This document shows positions 46,748-55,455 of a stretch of 55,877 nucleotides of DNA, piece by piece. The DNA is from Lingula anatina (lineage: Eukaryota; Brachiopoda; Lingulata; Lingulida; Lingulidae). The stretch is from contig NW_019775369.1 in NCBI RefSeq assembly GCF_001039355.2, positions 340,959 through 396,835 of the forward strand, written 5' to 3'. The notes under the pieces were generated by a model, which was given only the letters and a program-made list of their open reading frames with translations, was not told the DNA's origin and searched no databases. How positions within the stretch are numbered: the stretch's first letter is position 1; each line of letters opens with the position of its first letter. The position numbers and the translations under genes were made by a program.

Positions 46748-47364
46748 CTAAAAACGATCCAGTAGGGAGCTAAAGGAAGCCACTCCATTTGCCTGCTTGG
46801 ACGACAAAGCACTTGACTGTGCCTCTTTGCTGGAATAACACGTGACAGTAATGACATATTTACTGCCACTGGCGTAAGTGGTTAGCGGGCTATTCATATC
46901 TGTAAAATCAGTTAAAATACTGTTCTTATTAATATCAACAATATTGGTACTTCATCCACCTGAATTAAAATTAATATTTCATAATGTCCTTTATGTTACA
47001 TTGAGTTGCATTTAGGAAAAAATACTTGCTGAATGACACAGCGCAATATCTTGGACAGGGATTGGTGGTACATCAGGGCTACTAGATTAGCCTATTTATT
47101 CCCCGATCTGACACCTGTCTCAAGTCTCAATATCGACCCTAACATCTCTAACTACATTTGGCTACCAAGACCTTACGTTATCGATACTCCTGCCTCTGCC
47201 AAGATGTCTACCTCCAATACAAGTGAATAACCTTCCTTGAATTAAGTTAAAGCACTCGTTCTCGGGACTGTTTACACTTACCGGTCACGTTGTTTATCAA
47301 CATTACCACGGCACCTGTCCCGTACCCACGTGTGCGTTTCTGGCCACTATCGGACGCCCAGGTA
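46748..47364 (-). CDS. Possible two-exon 3' end of an unidentified gene
   Basis: Minus-strand candidate exons 47364-47282 (27 whole codons; TWASDSGQKRTRGYGTGAVV) and 46899-46748 (50 codons plus stop; TTYASGSKYVITVTCYSSKE). The donor CCG|GTAAGTG and acceptor TGATTTTACAG fit, and the phases join without a stop. I recognise no family. No further exon is found upstream before the plus-strand promoter at about 47673, so this may be a gene relic or chance. Confidence 0.3.
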
Positions 47365-47672
47365 CTGTAAAACTTATTTTTACTGTCAACATTAAAACAG
47401 TAGTCTTTCTGTTGGATTGATAATACTACTCACTGAACTGTCAAAATTCGATAGAACAATAAACAGTAACCAGTCCAGTAAATTTCATTTGTAGATGTCT
47501 GCATTCAAACATTATGAATTGATTAAAAATGAAAGTACTAAGCGCTAAAGTTTTGATTCAGTGATTGTTTTACGGTTTTCGTTGTTTTGTCCTTGAAAGT
47601 GACGCCATGCATCAGGTCTTCAAAAACATCACGATTTGTCCATGAAACTACGCATTTGACTTGTGCTAAATG

Positions 47673-47682
47673 GTATATATAA
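47673..47682 (+). promoter_or_regulatory. TATA box of the cysteine-rich gene
   Basis: TATATATAAC lies about 88 bases before the ATG at 47761. Transcription would be expected to start near 47705, giving a 5' UTR of roughly 55 bases. The position relative to a signal-peptide exon makes this a plausible core promoter. Confidence 0.6.
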
Positions 47683-47760
47683 CGCATCATTCGTGAGGTG
47701 AAACCAAGGAAAATAAGAATTAACTCAGATCATATTTGAAAGAACAGAACTGTGGGCAAA

Positions 47761-48297
47761 ATGCTGCGACTTTTGCTGTACTGCTGCCTCGCTGTTGTCT
47801 TTGCTAAGGTTAGTAATCTACATAATATGTATGTGCTCTATGGCATTTTGTTGTCAGAAAATAAATCGAGTTCTATAGTCTCATTTTTGATAATGTACTC
47901 TTTAAATGCATACAAACATGTGGTATGCCTTAACTTAGATTTATCAAGACCATCAGGTGCTGCAAACAGGAGTTTATTCATGTATACACATGTAGTATAG
48001 TTCAATTTTAATTAGAATTCACGTTTGTTGATTTTGGTTACAGGAGGAGTTTGAAGTGTCGTACTCGTCTGGAGAGAAAGGTAATTAAGCTAGTCTTCCT
48101 CATTGGTTACATTCAGTATTATCAGTTAATAGGTTTTTCAAAAAATACAAGATGTCCTTTTTGTAGTATTCTGTGCAACGTTGACGTCTATCCATTTATT
48201 GTATTTGTCGCCGATTTTCTCTTTTTAGCTGTGGACCCATTTTTTGACGCCAACCAGGCTGTTGTACACAAGAGAAATGTGGGGTTTGCGCGTGAGT

Positions 48298-48328
<31 letters not shown>

Positions 48329-50896
48329 TCTTATAGTTCGTACAAGTTGCAAGCAAACACGAAACAACCCTTCCACTCAAGACGTAGCAGAATATTTATG
48401 TATGTAATACTTAGTATTAGTTTGACACAAGACTAACGCACGGCATTCATGGCCAGTTGTTTTGTTCTAATGTTCAGCTTGCCAGTATGAAGGGGTGACG
48501 GTGAACGGGTTGACGTACCTCCAGTTATATTTTGTTCTAATGTTCAGCTTGCCAGGATGAAGGCGGGACGGTGAACGGGTTGACGTGCCTCCAGATTTTC
48601 CAGGCTACAGGGATCAAGTTCTGTGACCACGTGGATTTGTCACGGAAATGTTGTGCCACACGATGGAGATACTGTGGAGGTAGGGGAAGTGAAAAAAAGA
48701 TTATAAACGTTAGAATTACACATATAAAGATAACCATTTCATTTAAACGAAAATAAGTGTAAAAATGTTAGTAAAAAGCGGTTTATATTGGTTTGTCAAA
48801 CTCATAAGGGTTCCTGTGCTCAAAGCAGTAGTTTGCTCTAGGCAGTGCACGTTTAAATAAAGGACTAAATATTTGCACATGAGTGCACGCTTAGCTCCCT
48901 CTCCTTCCTCTCTAGATCTGTAGTTTAGTTTTTGGCCATCAGTGTACGTGTAACGACATGTGCTAGTATACAGCCTGAAAAATATTATTGAGTGATTTAT
49001 TGGCCATCAGTTTACATGTAACGACATGTGCTAGTATACAGCCTGAAAAATATCATTGAGTGATTTATTGGCCATCAGTTTACATGTAACGACATGTGCT
49101 AGTATACAGCCTGAAAAATATCATTGAGTGATTTAGGTATAAATATTTATCAAAATGTCAACCGAATGTCAAAATGTGTCATCATGTCACCATGTATCTC
49201 TTTACAGACTGCAAGGACACGCCTAACATCCGCGTCAATGAGATGACCTGTCACGACTTCTTCATGAAGACAGGGCAGACGGCCTGTCACAGGGGAGACG
49301 TGGCTGGGGTTTGCTGTGCAAGCAGAAGGAAAGTCTGCGACAGTAAGTCACACCTACACCGCTTTGTATTGTGTAGCAAGGGACAGAGAGGGTGTTAAAT
49401 GACAGTCAAATTACTACAGCATCTTCTGTGCTGTCCAGATGCTGTCCGGTACCATAAAAACGCCCTGATCTAACAAGCTGTTACAATGTGATGAGGCAGG
49501 GCCAGGGTGGAAAGTCACATGGCTTCCACCGTTATCAGTCTAACATATGTACATGCCTTCCCAAACAATAAGAAGTGTCAAAGCTGCCATAAACAAAAAG
49601 GCACATGATTCGTTTATTCCAGATTGCTATGGAGACACAACCAATGTCCTGCTTGGAAACATGACGTGTTCGGAGTTGATTAGTAAAGTTGGTCTGGCCG
49701 CCTGTCATCACCACCAGGTCATCCAGCACTGCTGTCTTACCAGGGGAGTCATGTGTGGTGAGTATAGAGATCTTTGTTATCACCAGGTCATCTAGCACTG
49801 CTGTCTTACCAGGGGAGTCATGTGTGGTGAGTATAGAGATCTTTGTTATCACCAGGCCATCCAGCATTGCTGTCTTACCAGGGGAGTCATGTGTGGTGAG
49901 TATAGAGATCTTTGTTATCACCAGGTCATCCAGCACTGCTGTCTTACCAGGGGAGTCATGTGTGGTGAGTATAGAGATCTTTGTTATCACCAGGTCATCC
50001 AGCACTGCTGTCTTACCAGGGGAGTCATGTGTGGTGAGTATAGAGATCTTTGTTATCACCAGGTCATCCAGCACTGCTGTCTTACCAGGGGAGTCATGTG
50101 TGGTGAGCATAGAGAGGTCTTTATTTCTCATCGTGCTGGCTTTACGCAGAGATGAATATGTATTGTGTCATTACATATAATGTTGATTTTTGGGAATCAT
50201 TTACCCTGTTAAAAGGTTTCAAAAACATTAAGAATTAAATAAGTTTAAGATGATGTATTGAAAAGGGAAACAGCTGAAGAATAAGAGATACATAAAATGG
50301 TAAATGAATATATCAGATATTTGTCCAAATCACCTCACCTGCTGTCTTGACTATTTTTATAAATTTCCCTCTACAGTTGTGTGTTCATCAGGAAATATTA
50401 ATGGATTCAAAGTGTAGAGGTTTTGAAGTGGGGGTAAGTTTTCAAAGAATTTCCTTCTACAGTTGTTTGGCCATCAGGAAATATTGATGGATTCAAAGTG
50501 TAGAGGTTTTGAAGTGGGGGTAGGTTTTCAATGGCCACTGGATGATAAACAAAAATTGGTAGGGTGACAGCCAGTTAATATGATTTTATGCAGACACAAA
50601 TGCCAATTCATTAAAACATTTTCCAAGAGAATAGAAAAAAATGAGAAAAAAAGATTTAAAAAATCACCAAGATACTGTCCACTGATATATAACTTTATTT
50701 CATTATAACTGTTTACATTTCAGAGTGCAATGGAGACCACCTTGGTACGTCCTTCAGTGACAAAGATGGCAATACCTTCACCTGTGCCACAATCTTCTCA
50801 GACAATAAGTTTGACGTCTGCCGTAGCCCCACCGTCCTGCAGGGCTGCTGCAAGTCCTTCCGTGAACACTGTAAAGACAGTCCCATCCTGGGGTAG
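47761..50896 (+). CDS. Secreted protein with four six-cysteine modules
   Basis: Exons 47761-47808, 48044-48080, 48229-48291, 48548-48679, 49208-49342, 49623-49757 (first donor) and 50724-50896 encode 240 residues. All junctions are GT-AG, and every junction after exon 2 is phase 1. Exon 1 is a signal peptide (MLRLLLYCCLAVVFA). Exons 2-3 encode a short acidic/linker segment ending HKRNVGFA, where KR could be a processing site. Each later exon encodes one module with the pattern C-x(12-18)-C-x(8-10)-C-x(8-9)-CC-x(5)-C, usually with T before the second Cys and G/D around the first. The symmetric phase allows exon shuffling and module duplication. I do not recognise the module; it is somewhat like ShK/SCP-type cysteine domains but the CC-x5-C end differs. 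Function unknown; probably extracellular. Exon 6 has six tandem donors (see the repeat entry). Confidence 0.85.
48301..48328. repeat. (CT)n microsatellite
   Basis: Fourteen or so CT units just after the donor of exon 3 of the cysteine-rich gene. Confidence 0.9.
48465..48612 (+). repeat. 70-bp duplication of acceptor and module-1 exon start
   Basis: TTTTGTTCTAATGTTCAG|CT and the following about 48 exon bases occur twice, at 48478 and 48548. In the upstream copy the second-cysteine codon is TAC instead of TGC and no donor follows. The period is not a multiple of three, so using the upstream acceptor would shift the frame. The downstream acceptor is the real one. Confidence 0.75.
48934..49134. 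repeat. 68-bp minisatellite, 3 units
   Basis: GGCCATCAGTTTACATGTAA, CGACATGTGCTAGTATACAG and CCTGAAAAATATCATTGAGT repeated at 48934, 49002 and 49070 in the intron between modules 1 and 2. Confidence 0.85.
49715..50115 (+). repeat. 69-bp array of exon 3' end plus splice donor, six copies
   Basis: Each 69-base unit contains CATCCAGCACTGCTGTCTTA, GGGGAGTCATGTGTG and a donor GTGAGT (last copy GTGAGC), followed by ATAGAGATCTTTGTTATCAC. Donors start at 49758, 49827, 49896, 49965, 50034 and 50103. The array is open in the coding frame, and each extra unit would add 23 residues (EYRDLCYHQVIQHCCLTRGV plus MCG, four cysteines). All donors are in the same phase with the acceptor at 50724, so any of them makes a frame-preserving mRNA. 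Confidence 0.9.
50366..50530. repeat. 83-bp exon-like tandem pair
   Basis: Two copies of TTTCCYTCTACAG followed by TTGTKTGKYCATCAGGAAAT and ending AAGTGGGGGTARGTTTTCAA. Each copy has an acceptor-like start and a donor-like end (GTAAGT / GTAGGT). In the expected phase both contain an in-frame TAG, so they are not functional modules. Confidence 0.6.
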
Positions 50897-51086
50897 TTAG
50901 AAAACAGTCTTCAGCAACTTGGGTATCATACTGTGTTATGTAATCCAAGTTATGCAACGTTATGTAATCCAAGGACCTTTCAAAGTGAAATGACTTTCAA
51001 AACAGCACTTTTCAAACATGGTTCTTAAGTTGATAGAATATGAAGATACCTTGTAACCTTTTGAACATGTACATGTGTACGGTTTC

Positions 51087-51092
51087 AATAAA
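51087..51092 (+). terminator. Poly(A) signal of the cysteine-rich gene
   Basis: AATAAA about 190 bases after the stop codon, in a 3' UTR block that is duplicated at 42551-42728. Confidence 0.65.
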
Positions 51093-51409
51093 ATCTGATG
51101 TGTTATTCATCTTATTTCTATCATATTTTTTTTTTTTTAATTAATTTTTGAATGACTAACATGAGTCAGCTATGCTGTGCCGCGTTTTAACTATTTAAAG
51201 ACCAACAGTTTCAGTGTGATGATGAGACATCAGTATTCAAGACCAGAGACATCCATCTTTAAGATTTTGTAAACCTGTTACACTGCTTAATTTATATATA
51301 CCCAGTAAACAAGAAATATAAAAGATCATAGGAGCATGCCCATATCCAAACTTGACCCCCATGCAAGGCCCCCAAGTATTCTCATGATGTATATCACTGG
51401 GGACGTGCT

Positions 51410-51610
51410 CACAACTAGTTGATCTGCGGAATAACTAGTCTCGACTGCATATCGAATATGGCGCCCACTTAGCTATGAATTAACTACTGCTTCCCATGAG
51501 TGATGCCCAAGCAAGGGCACAGCAATTCAATCTCCGCCTGCTTTCAAATGAGTCGTGCCATACTTGATCTGTGGACTAGGTATTCCATGGACCAACTGGT
51601 TGTAAATGCA
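51410..51610. mobile_element. Short foldback repeat near the D-family MITE
   Basis: Contains TTGATCTGCGGAATAACTAG near the left and CTTGATCTGTGGACTAGGTA near the right with ATGGCGCCCA-type blocks, resembling the 22474-22650 family. The ends are too diverged to fix exactly. Confidence 0.35.
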
Positions 51611-51682
51611 GCCTTACATAATGCAGTGTCTGCAACATTGTAGCTTTCTTCCAAGAGTGACGTAGACAGACAGAGCTAGGTA

Positions 51683-51974
51683 AGGCCTACCCAACTACCA
51701 GACTCGGCACCGAATGATCCTGAATTCACTGGTAGATGTGGTGTGCGTCAGTATGCACTTCACAGTATCATACCCAGGAACAAATTTTGAGATGAGATGC
51801 ACTACTTTTCAACCCCGCTGAGAATCATCACTGTCACACAGCATACTTGGCAAGAGCGGTGTTGGGTCTGATACCAGCGCGTACTGGTACACACCTTGAA
51901 AACGGGTATTGTGTTCTGATCTACCGGTGCATTCAGGTTCATTCAGTGCCGAGTCTGGTAGTTCAGTAGGCCTG
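51683..51974. mobile_element. MITE family D (intact copy)
   Basis: The inverted ends AGGCCTACCCAACTACCAGA..CTCGGCAC and their reverse at 51915-51974 extend for about 55 bases each with mismatches. There is no coding content. It is related to the nested element at 23157-23936. Confidence 0.6.
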
Positions 51975-52790
51975 CAGGTGATGAGTACAGAACTTACTGT
52001 GTTTGCAGCACTTTAATTTCAACTAAGACATGCACAAACAAAGGCAAATTTGAAACTGGACATTTATGTCACAAAGAATTGAAATCAAAACAGATGTATT
52101 TCCAATAACTCACCACTGGCAAATTAACCTCTGTCAAAAATCCAATAAGTAATTAATGTTGTTCATTTTTGTTATAAATATAACATCTTGCTGATATAAA
52201 GTCATGTTTGATTCTAGATGGATCCTAGATTATAGTCACTTAGTACCATTTACTCTGATATTAGATATCACTACTTTTCTACTTCTTCCTAACTGATGTT
52301 TTCATTATATTAGGCAGACAGTTGCTATTACACAGCGTGGATACAGTTTTCTTTAAACAACAAGTAGAAAGATGCACTCAAAGAAAGCTCTCTTTGCTAC
52401 ACAGTGTACTGAGTATGTCAATAAAGCCATGAATACACAAGATTGAAAGCAATCAGTTAACTGAACATAGTTCAAAAAGACACATACAGTATATGAACAT
52501 GTCAGCAACATTTGATTATTTGTAAATCCTGACATCAACAAAACTGCAACAAACACATTAAAGCAGATCTTTTGAAATTGTATTATGAAAATTATAATGT
52601 TGCAATACCCCCCCGCCCACTTTTAAATAAATTGTGTTTGCAATGTACCAAAAGAACAATTCAGCAAATAAATGTTAGAATTACAGTCTTTTAGCCCAAA
52701 AATCATATCCAGTTCTCATCCGATAAACAGTGTCCAGTTATTATTTTCCCTGCTTTTGTAGTTATATTTGCCCTTTTCCTCCACTGCAAT
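51975..52790. other. Intergenic, no feature seen
   Basis: A+T-rich sequence between the convergent cysteine-rich gene (plus) and fumarase gene (minus). It should hold the 3' UTR of the latter; AATAAA-type motifs on the minus strand are not clearly placed. Confidence 0.35.
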
Positions 52791-53542
52791 CTACTCCAAA
52801 GACCATTGGTCGAAGAAATCATTTCCTTTATCGTCCACTACAATGAATGCTGGGAAGTCTTCCACTTCGATCTTCCAGATGGCTTCCATTCCTGAATGAC
52901 ACAAAACTATCTGCTAGACACTGCAGGATAAGGAAATAAATGAATCGGACAAAAAGTTTTTAATTCTAAAAATCTGCTAGTTCACTGGAAGATTAAAAAA
53001 ATAATCAAAATTTGGCACCAAACTACAATGTACTACAAGCTGAAATATAAGACAACATTTAAAAGTCTTGGGTTGACAGGATTAAACAGAAAGGAAATTG
53101 TCAGCACCTACCAAGTTCAGGGTACTCCAGAATCTCCACCTTCTTAATACAGAAACAAAATTGTCAGCACTTACCAAGTTCAGGGTACTCCAGAATCTCC
53201 ACCTTCTTAATACAAAAACAAAATTGCCAGCACCTACCAAGTTCAGGGTACTCCAGAATCGCCACCTTCTTAATACAGAAACAAAATTGTCAGCACTTAC
53301 CAAGTTCAGGGTACTCCAGAACCTCCACCTTCTTAATACAGAACAATATTGTCAACACCTACCAAGTTCAGGGTACTCCAGAACCTCCACCTTCTTAATA
53401 CAGAACAAAATTGTCAACACCTACCAAGTTCAGGGTACTCCAGAACCTCCACTTTCTTAATACAGTCACTGGCCAAGATGGCTGCAGGACCTCCAATGGA
53501 TCCAAGGTAGAAACCACCATGTGCTTTACATGCTCTTGTTAC
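52791..53542 (-). CDS. Class I (Fe-S) fumarate hydratase, last two exons
   Basis: Exons 53542-53425 and 52891-52791 encode the C-terminal 72 residues. The first starts [20 protein letters not shown] and continues through [11 protein letters not shown]; the second reads [19 protein letters not shown], then [14 protein letters not shown] and stop. These are hallmark sequences of the beta/C-terminal domain of class I fumarases (E. coli FumA/FumB type), oxygen-sensitive [4Fe-4S] enzymes that hydrate fumarate to malate. Animal mitochondrial fumarase is normally the unrelated class II type. GT-AG introns in matching phase show that it is a nuclear eukaryotic gene. Earlier exons lie beyond the right edge. 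Confidence 0.88.
53098..53462 (-). repeat. 62-63-bp array of fumarase exon 3' end plus donor, six copies
   Basis: On the minus strand each unit reads CTGTATTAAGAAGGTGGAGA, TTCTGGAGTACCCTGAACTT, then G|GTAGGTG or G|GTAAGTG and an intron-like TGACAATTTTGTTT. The boundary lies at 53421, 53359, 53297, 53234, 53171 and 53108; the first is the genuine exon end. Reading through the genuine donor meets TGA within four codons, so these are decoy donors in the intron and not frame-preserving additions. Confidence 0.85.
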
Positions 53543-53775
53543 CTGTGGAAATAAAACATGCTCTTGTTACCTGTGGAAATAAAACATGCTCTTGTTACCT
53601 GTGGAAATAAAACATGCTCTTGTTACCTGTGAAAATAAAACATGCTCTTGTTACCTGTGAAAATAAAACACGTTCTTGTTACCTGTGAAAATAAAACACG
53701 CTCTTGTTACCTGTGAAAATAAAACACGCTCTTGTTACCTGTGAAAATAAAACACGCTCTTGTTACCTGTGAAAA
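53530..53775 (-). repeat. 28-bp array of fumarase acceptor plus exon start, about 9 copies
   Basis: On the minus strand the unit is TTTTATTTYCACAG|GTAACAAGAGCATG, with boundaries every 28 bases from 53543 to about 53767. The genuine exon starts at the copy nearest the coding sequence (53542). Two more copies lie at 55262-55310 beyond an insertion. Confidence 0.9.
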
Positions 53776-55254
53776 CTAGAGGATCAGAGAGGCGATACCG
53801 CCTCCGGATATTGTACCTCCAGCTGGGGTAAGCTCATTCGTATGGAAAGAAATGGGACACTATCACCAGTCTTATGCGTGACAAGATCTACCTGTATAAA
53901 ATGCAATCAACAAGTTGTCTCAAATTATGAAAAAAAATAAAATACAAAATAATACAAAATAATACAAAAAAAAAAAAAATACAAAAAAAAAAAAAAAAAT
54001 GTAACTAAAATGGTCCAATCAAGCAGAATTTCAAACTGACTTCTATTTACCTAACATTGATCACTCTTGTGATTTTCTAGACAATAGCCCTTTTGGTTTT
54101 CCTTAAAATGTGTTATCAGTATTGCAAATATGCTGACAAAAGAGAAAACTTAGGGGCACACTGGGTATATCTCTGCTAGCTTTGAAGATATGAGGGGTAA
54201 GAAAATATGCAAAGTATGCAGCTCATGGTGAAAAAGTAGGTCAAAGGTCAATTTCAAGGCCACAGTTAGATTGCCAATATATGACTTCCTATTCAAGTTC
54301 AACAGTAACTTTGGGTGTATTTCTGCCAGTTTTCTAGATATAAGAGAAGATTTGAAAGGTTCAGTCCATGGTAAAAATTAGGCCAAAGGTCAATTTCAAG
54401 GTCACAGTTAGATTACCAGTATATGACTTCCTATTCAAGTTCTATAGTAACTATGGGTGTATCTCTGCTAATTTTGGAGTATTTCACATTTTATTTTCAC
54501 CACTGAATATCGGATGTTGAACTTTTTGATATAATATAACAACAAAGCCATATCGAAAACAAAAAATGGGCACCACCTCCAGTGTTGCACTGACAAGCTC
54601 TACAAAATGCAAAAACAAAAAACAAGAGGTCTCTAGCAATAACAACTCCAGAATTAGAGAGAGTTTTCAGTTTTGGGATCTAATGGCTGCTACTCCAGTG
54701 AAAATGCACCAATTGACCCCAAAGTCACAAAGATGAAAGACAACTGTAAGGGTAACACCTGCCCATAATATTATATGTTAGATCTGTGTAGTTTATGAAA
54801 ATCAGCAGAAGTAAAAACAAATTTTGCAAAAAAAATTGTCCCATTTGACCTTGAAATAAAGGTTAAAAGTCAAATCCAAGGGCATATTCGTAATCTCCAC
54901 ATATGACACTCGGTCAGACTTCTGTAGTAATTTTTCTAATAATTCCTTTGGTTTGCGAGATAATTTTCAAAAATTTTGACAAGGGTGCATTTCAACCAGC
55001 ATCACGCCCAGGCCAATGCACCGACTGAGACAAAAATACCAGGGGGTTCAAGATGAGATTATATGTGACCTAAATCCAAGAGATGGGGACACAGGTCCTT
55101 GCGGTCTAGGAGGAGAAGCGGTAACGGTGACTTGTATCCCTCGACACCCTGCAGTGCCAGCAGAGCCGGCGGAGCCAACGTAGCCAGCTGCGCCATACGA
55201 GATGGGTCGGGACTAAAACCATGAGTACTGCCAGTGTACACGCTGGTGGTACTA
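53776..55254. mobile_element. ~1.48-kb insertion splitting the acceptor array
   Basis: Starts CTAGAGGATCAGAGAGGCGA and ends near GTACACGCTGGTGGTACTA. Copies of the 28-bp array flank it on both sides, so it entered after the array formed. Inside, about 2.5 units of a ~128-bp repeat (54150-54480: AAAGGTCAATTTCAAGG, TATGACTTCCTATTCAAGTT, GGGTGTATYTCTGC). No ORF with recognisable domains. Target duplication is unclear. Confidence 0.55.
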
Positions 55255-55261
55255 ATAAAAC

Positions 55262-55315
55262 ATGCTCTTGTTACCTGCGAAAATAAAACATGCTTTTGTT
55301 ACCTGTGAGAATAAA
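55262..55315 (-). repeat. Two further copies of the 28-bp acceptor array
   Basis: CATGCTCTTGTTACCTGCGA and CATGCTTTTGTTACCTGTGA, in phase with the 28-base unit and more diverged than the main array. Confidence 0.85.
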
Positions 55316-55455
55316 AATTTAAAAAATGCTTCTCGTACCTATAAAAATATTAATTTTGGTAATAAAACTCATCAAAATGTGAAAATATTACGTCAGATTT
55401 CTGCATAAAATGCCATTATAGTTACCAGAACACATTTGAACATATAACATCCTCT

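Noticed and set aside
49535-50131. 198-codon minus-strand frame with perfect 23-residue repeats, and a Ser-rich plus-strand frame
   Set aside because: Both are other-frame translations of the 69-bp array. The frame that matches the upstream cysteine module and the splice phase is the Cys-rich one.
53082-53460. Repetitive frames on both strands resembling a repeat protein
   Set aside because: They arise from the 62-63-bp fumarase exon-end array; the in-frame continuation of the real exon meets a stop at once.
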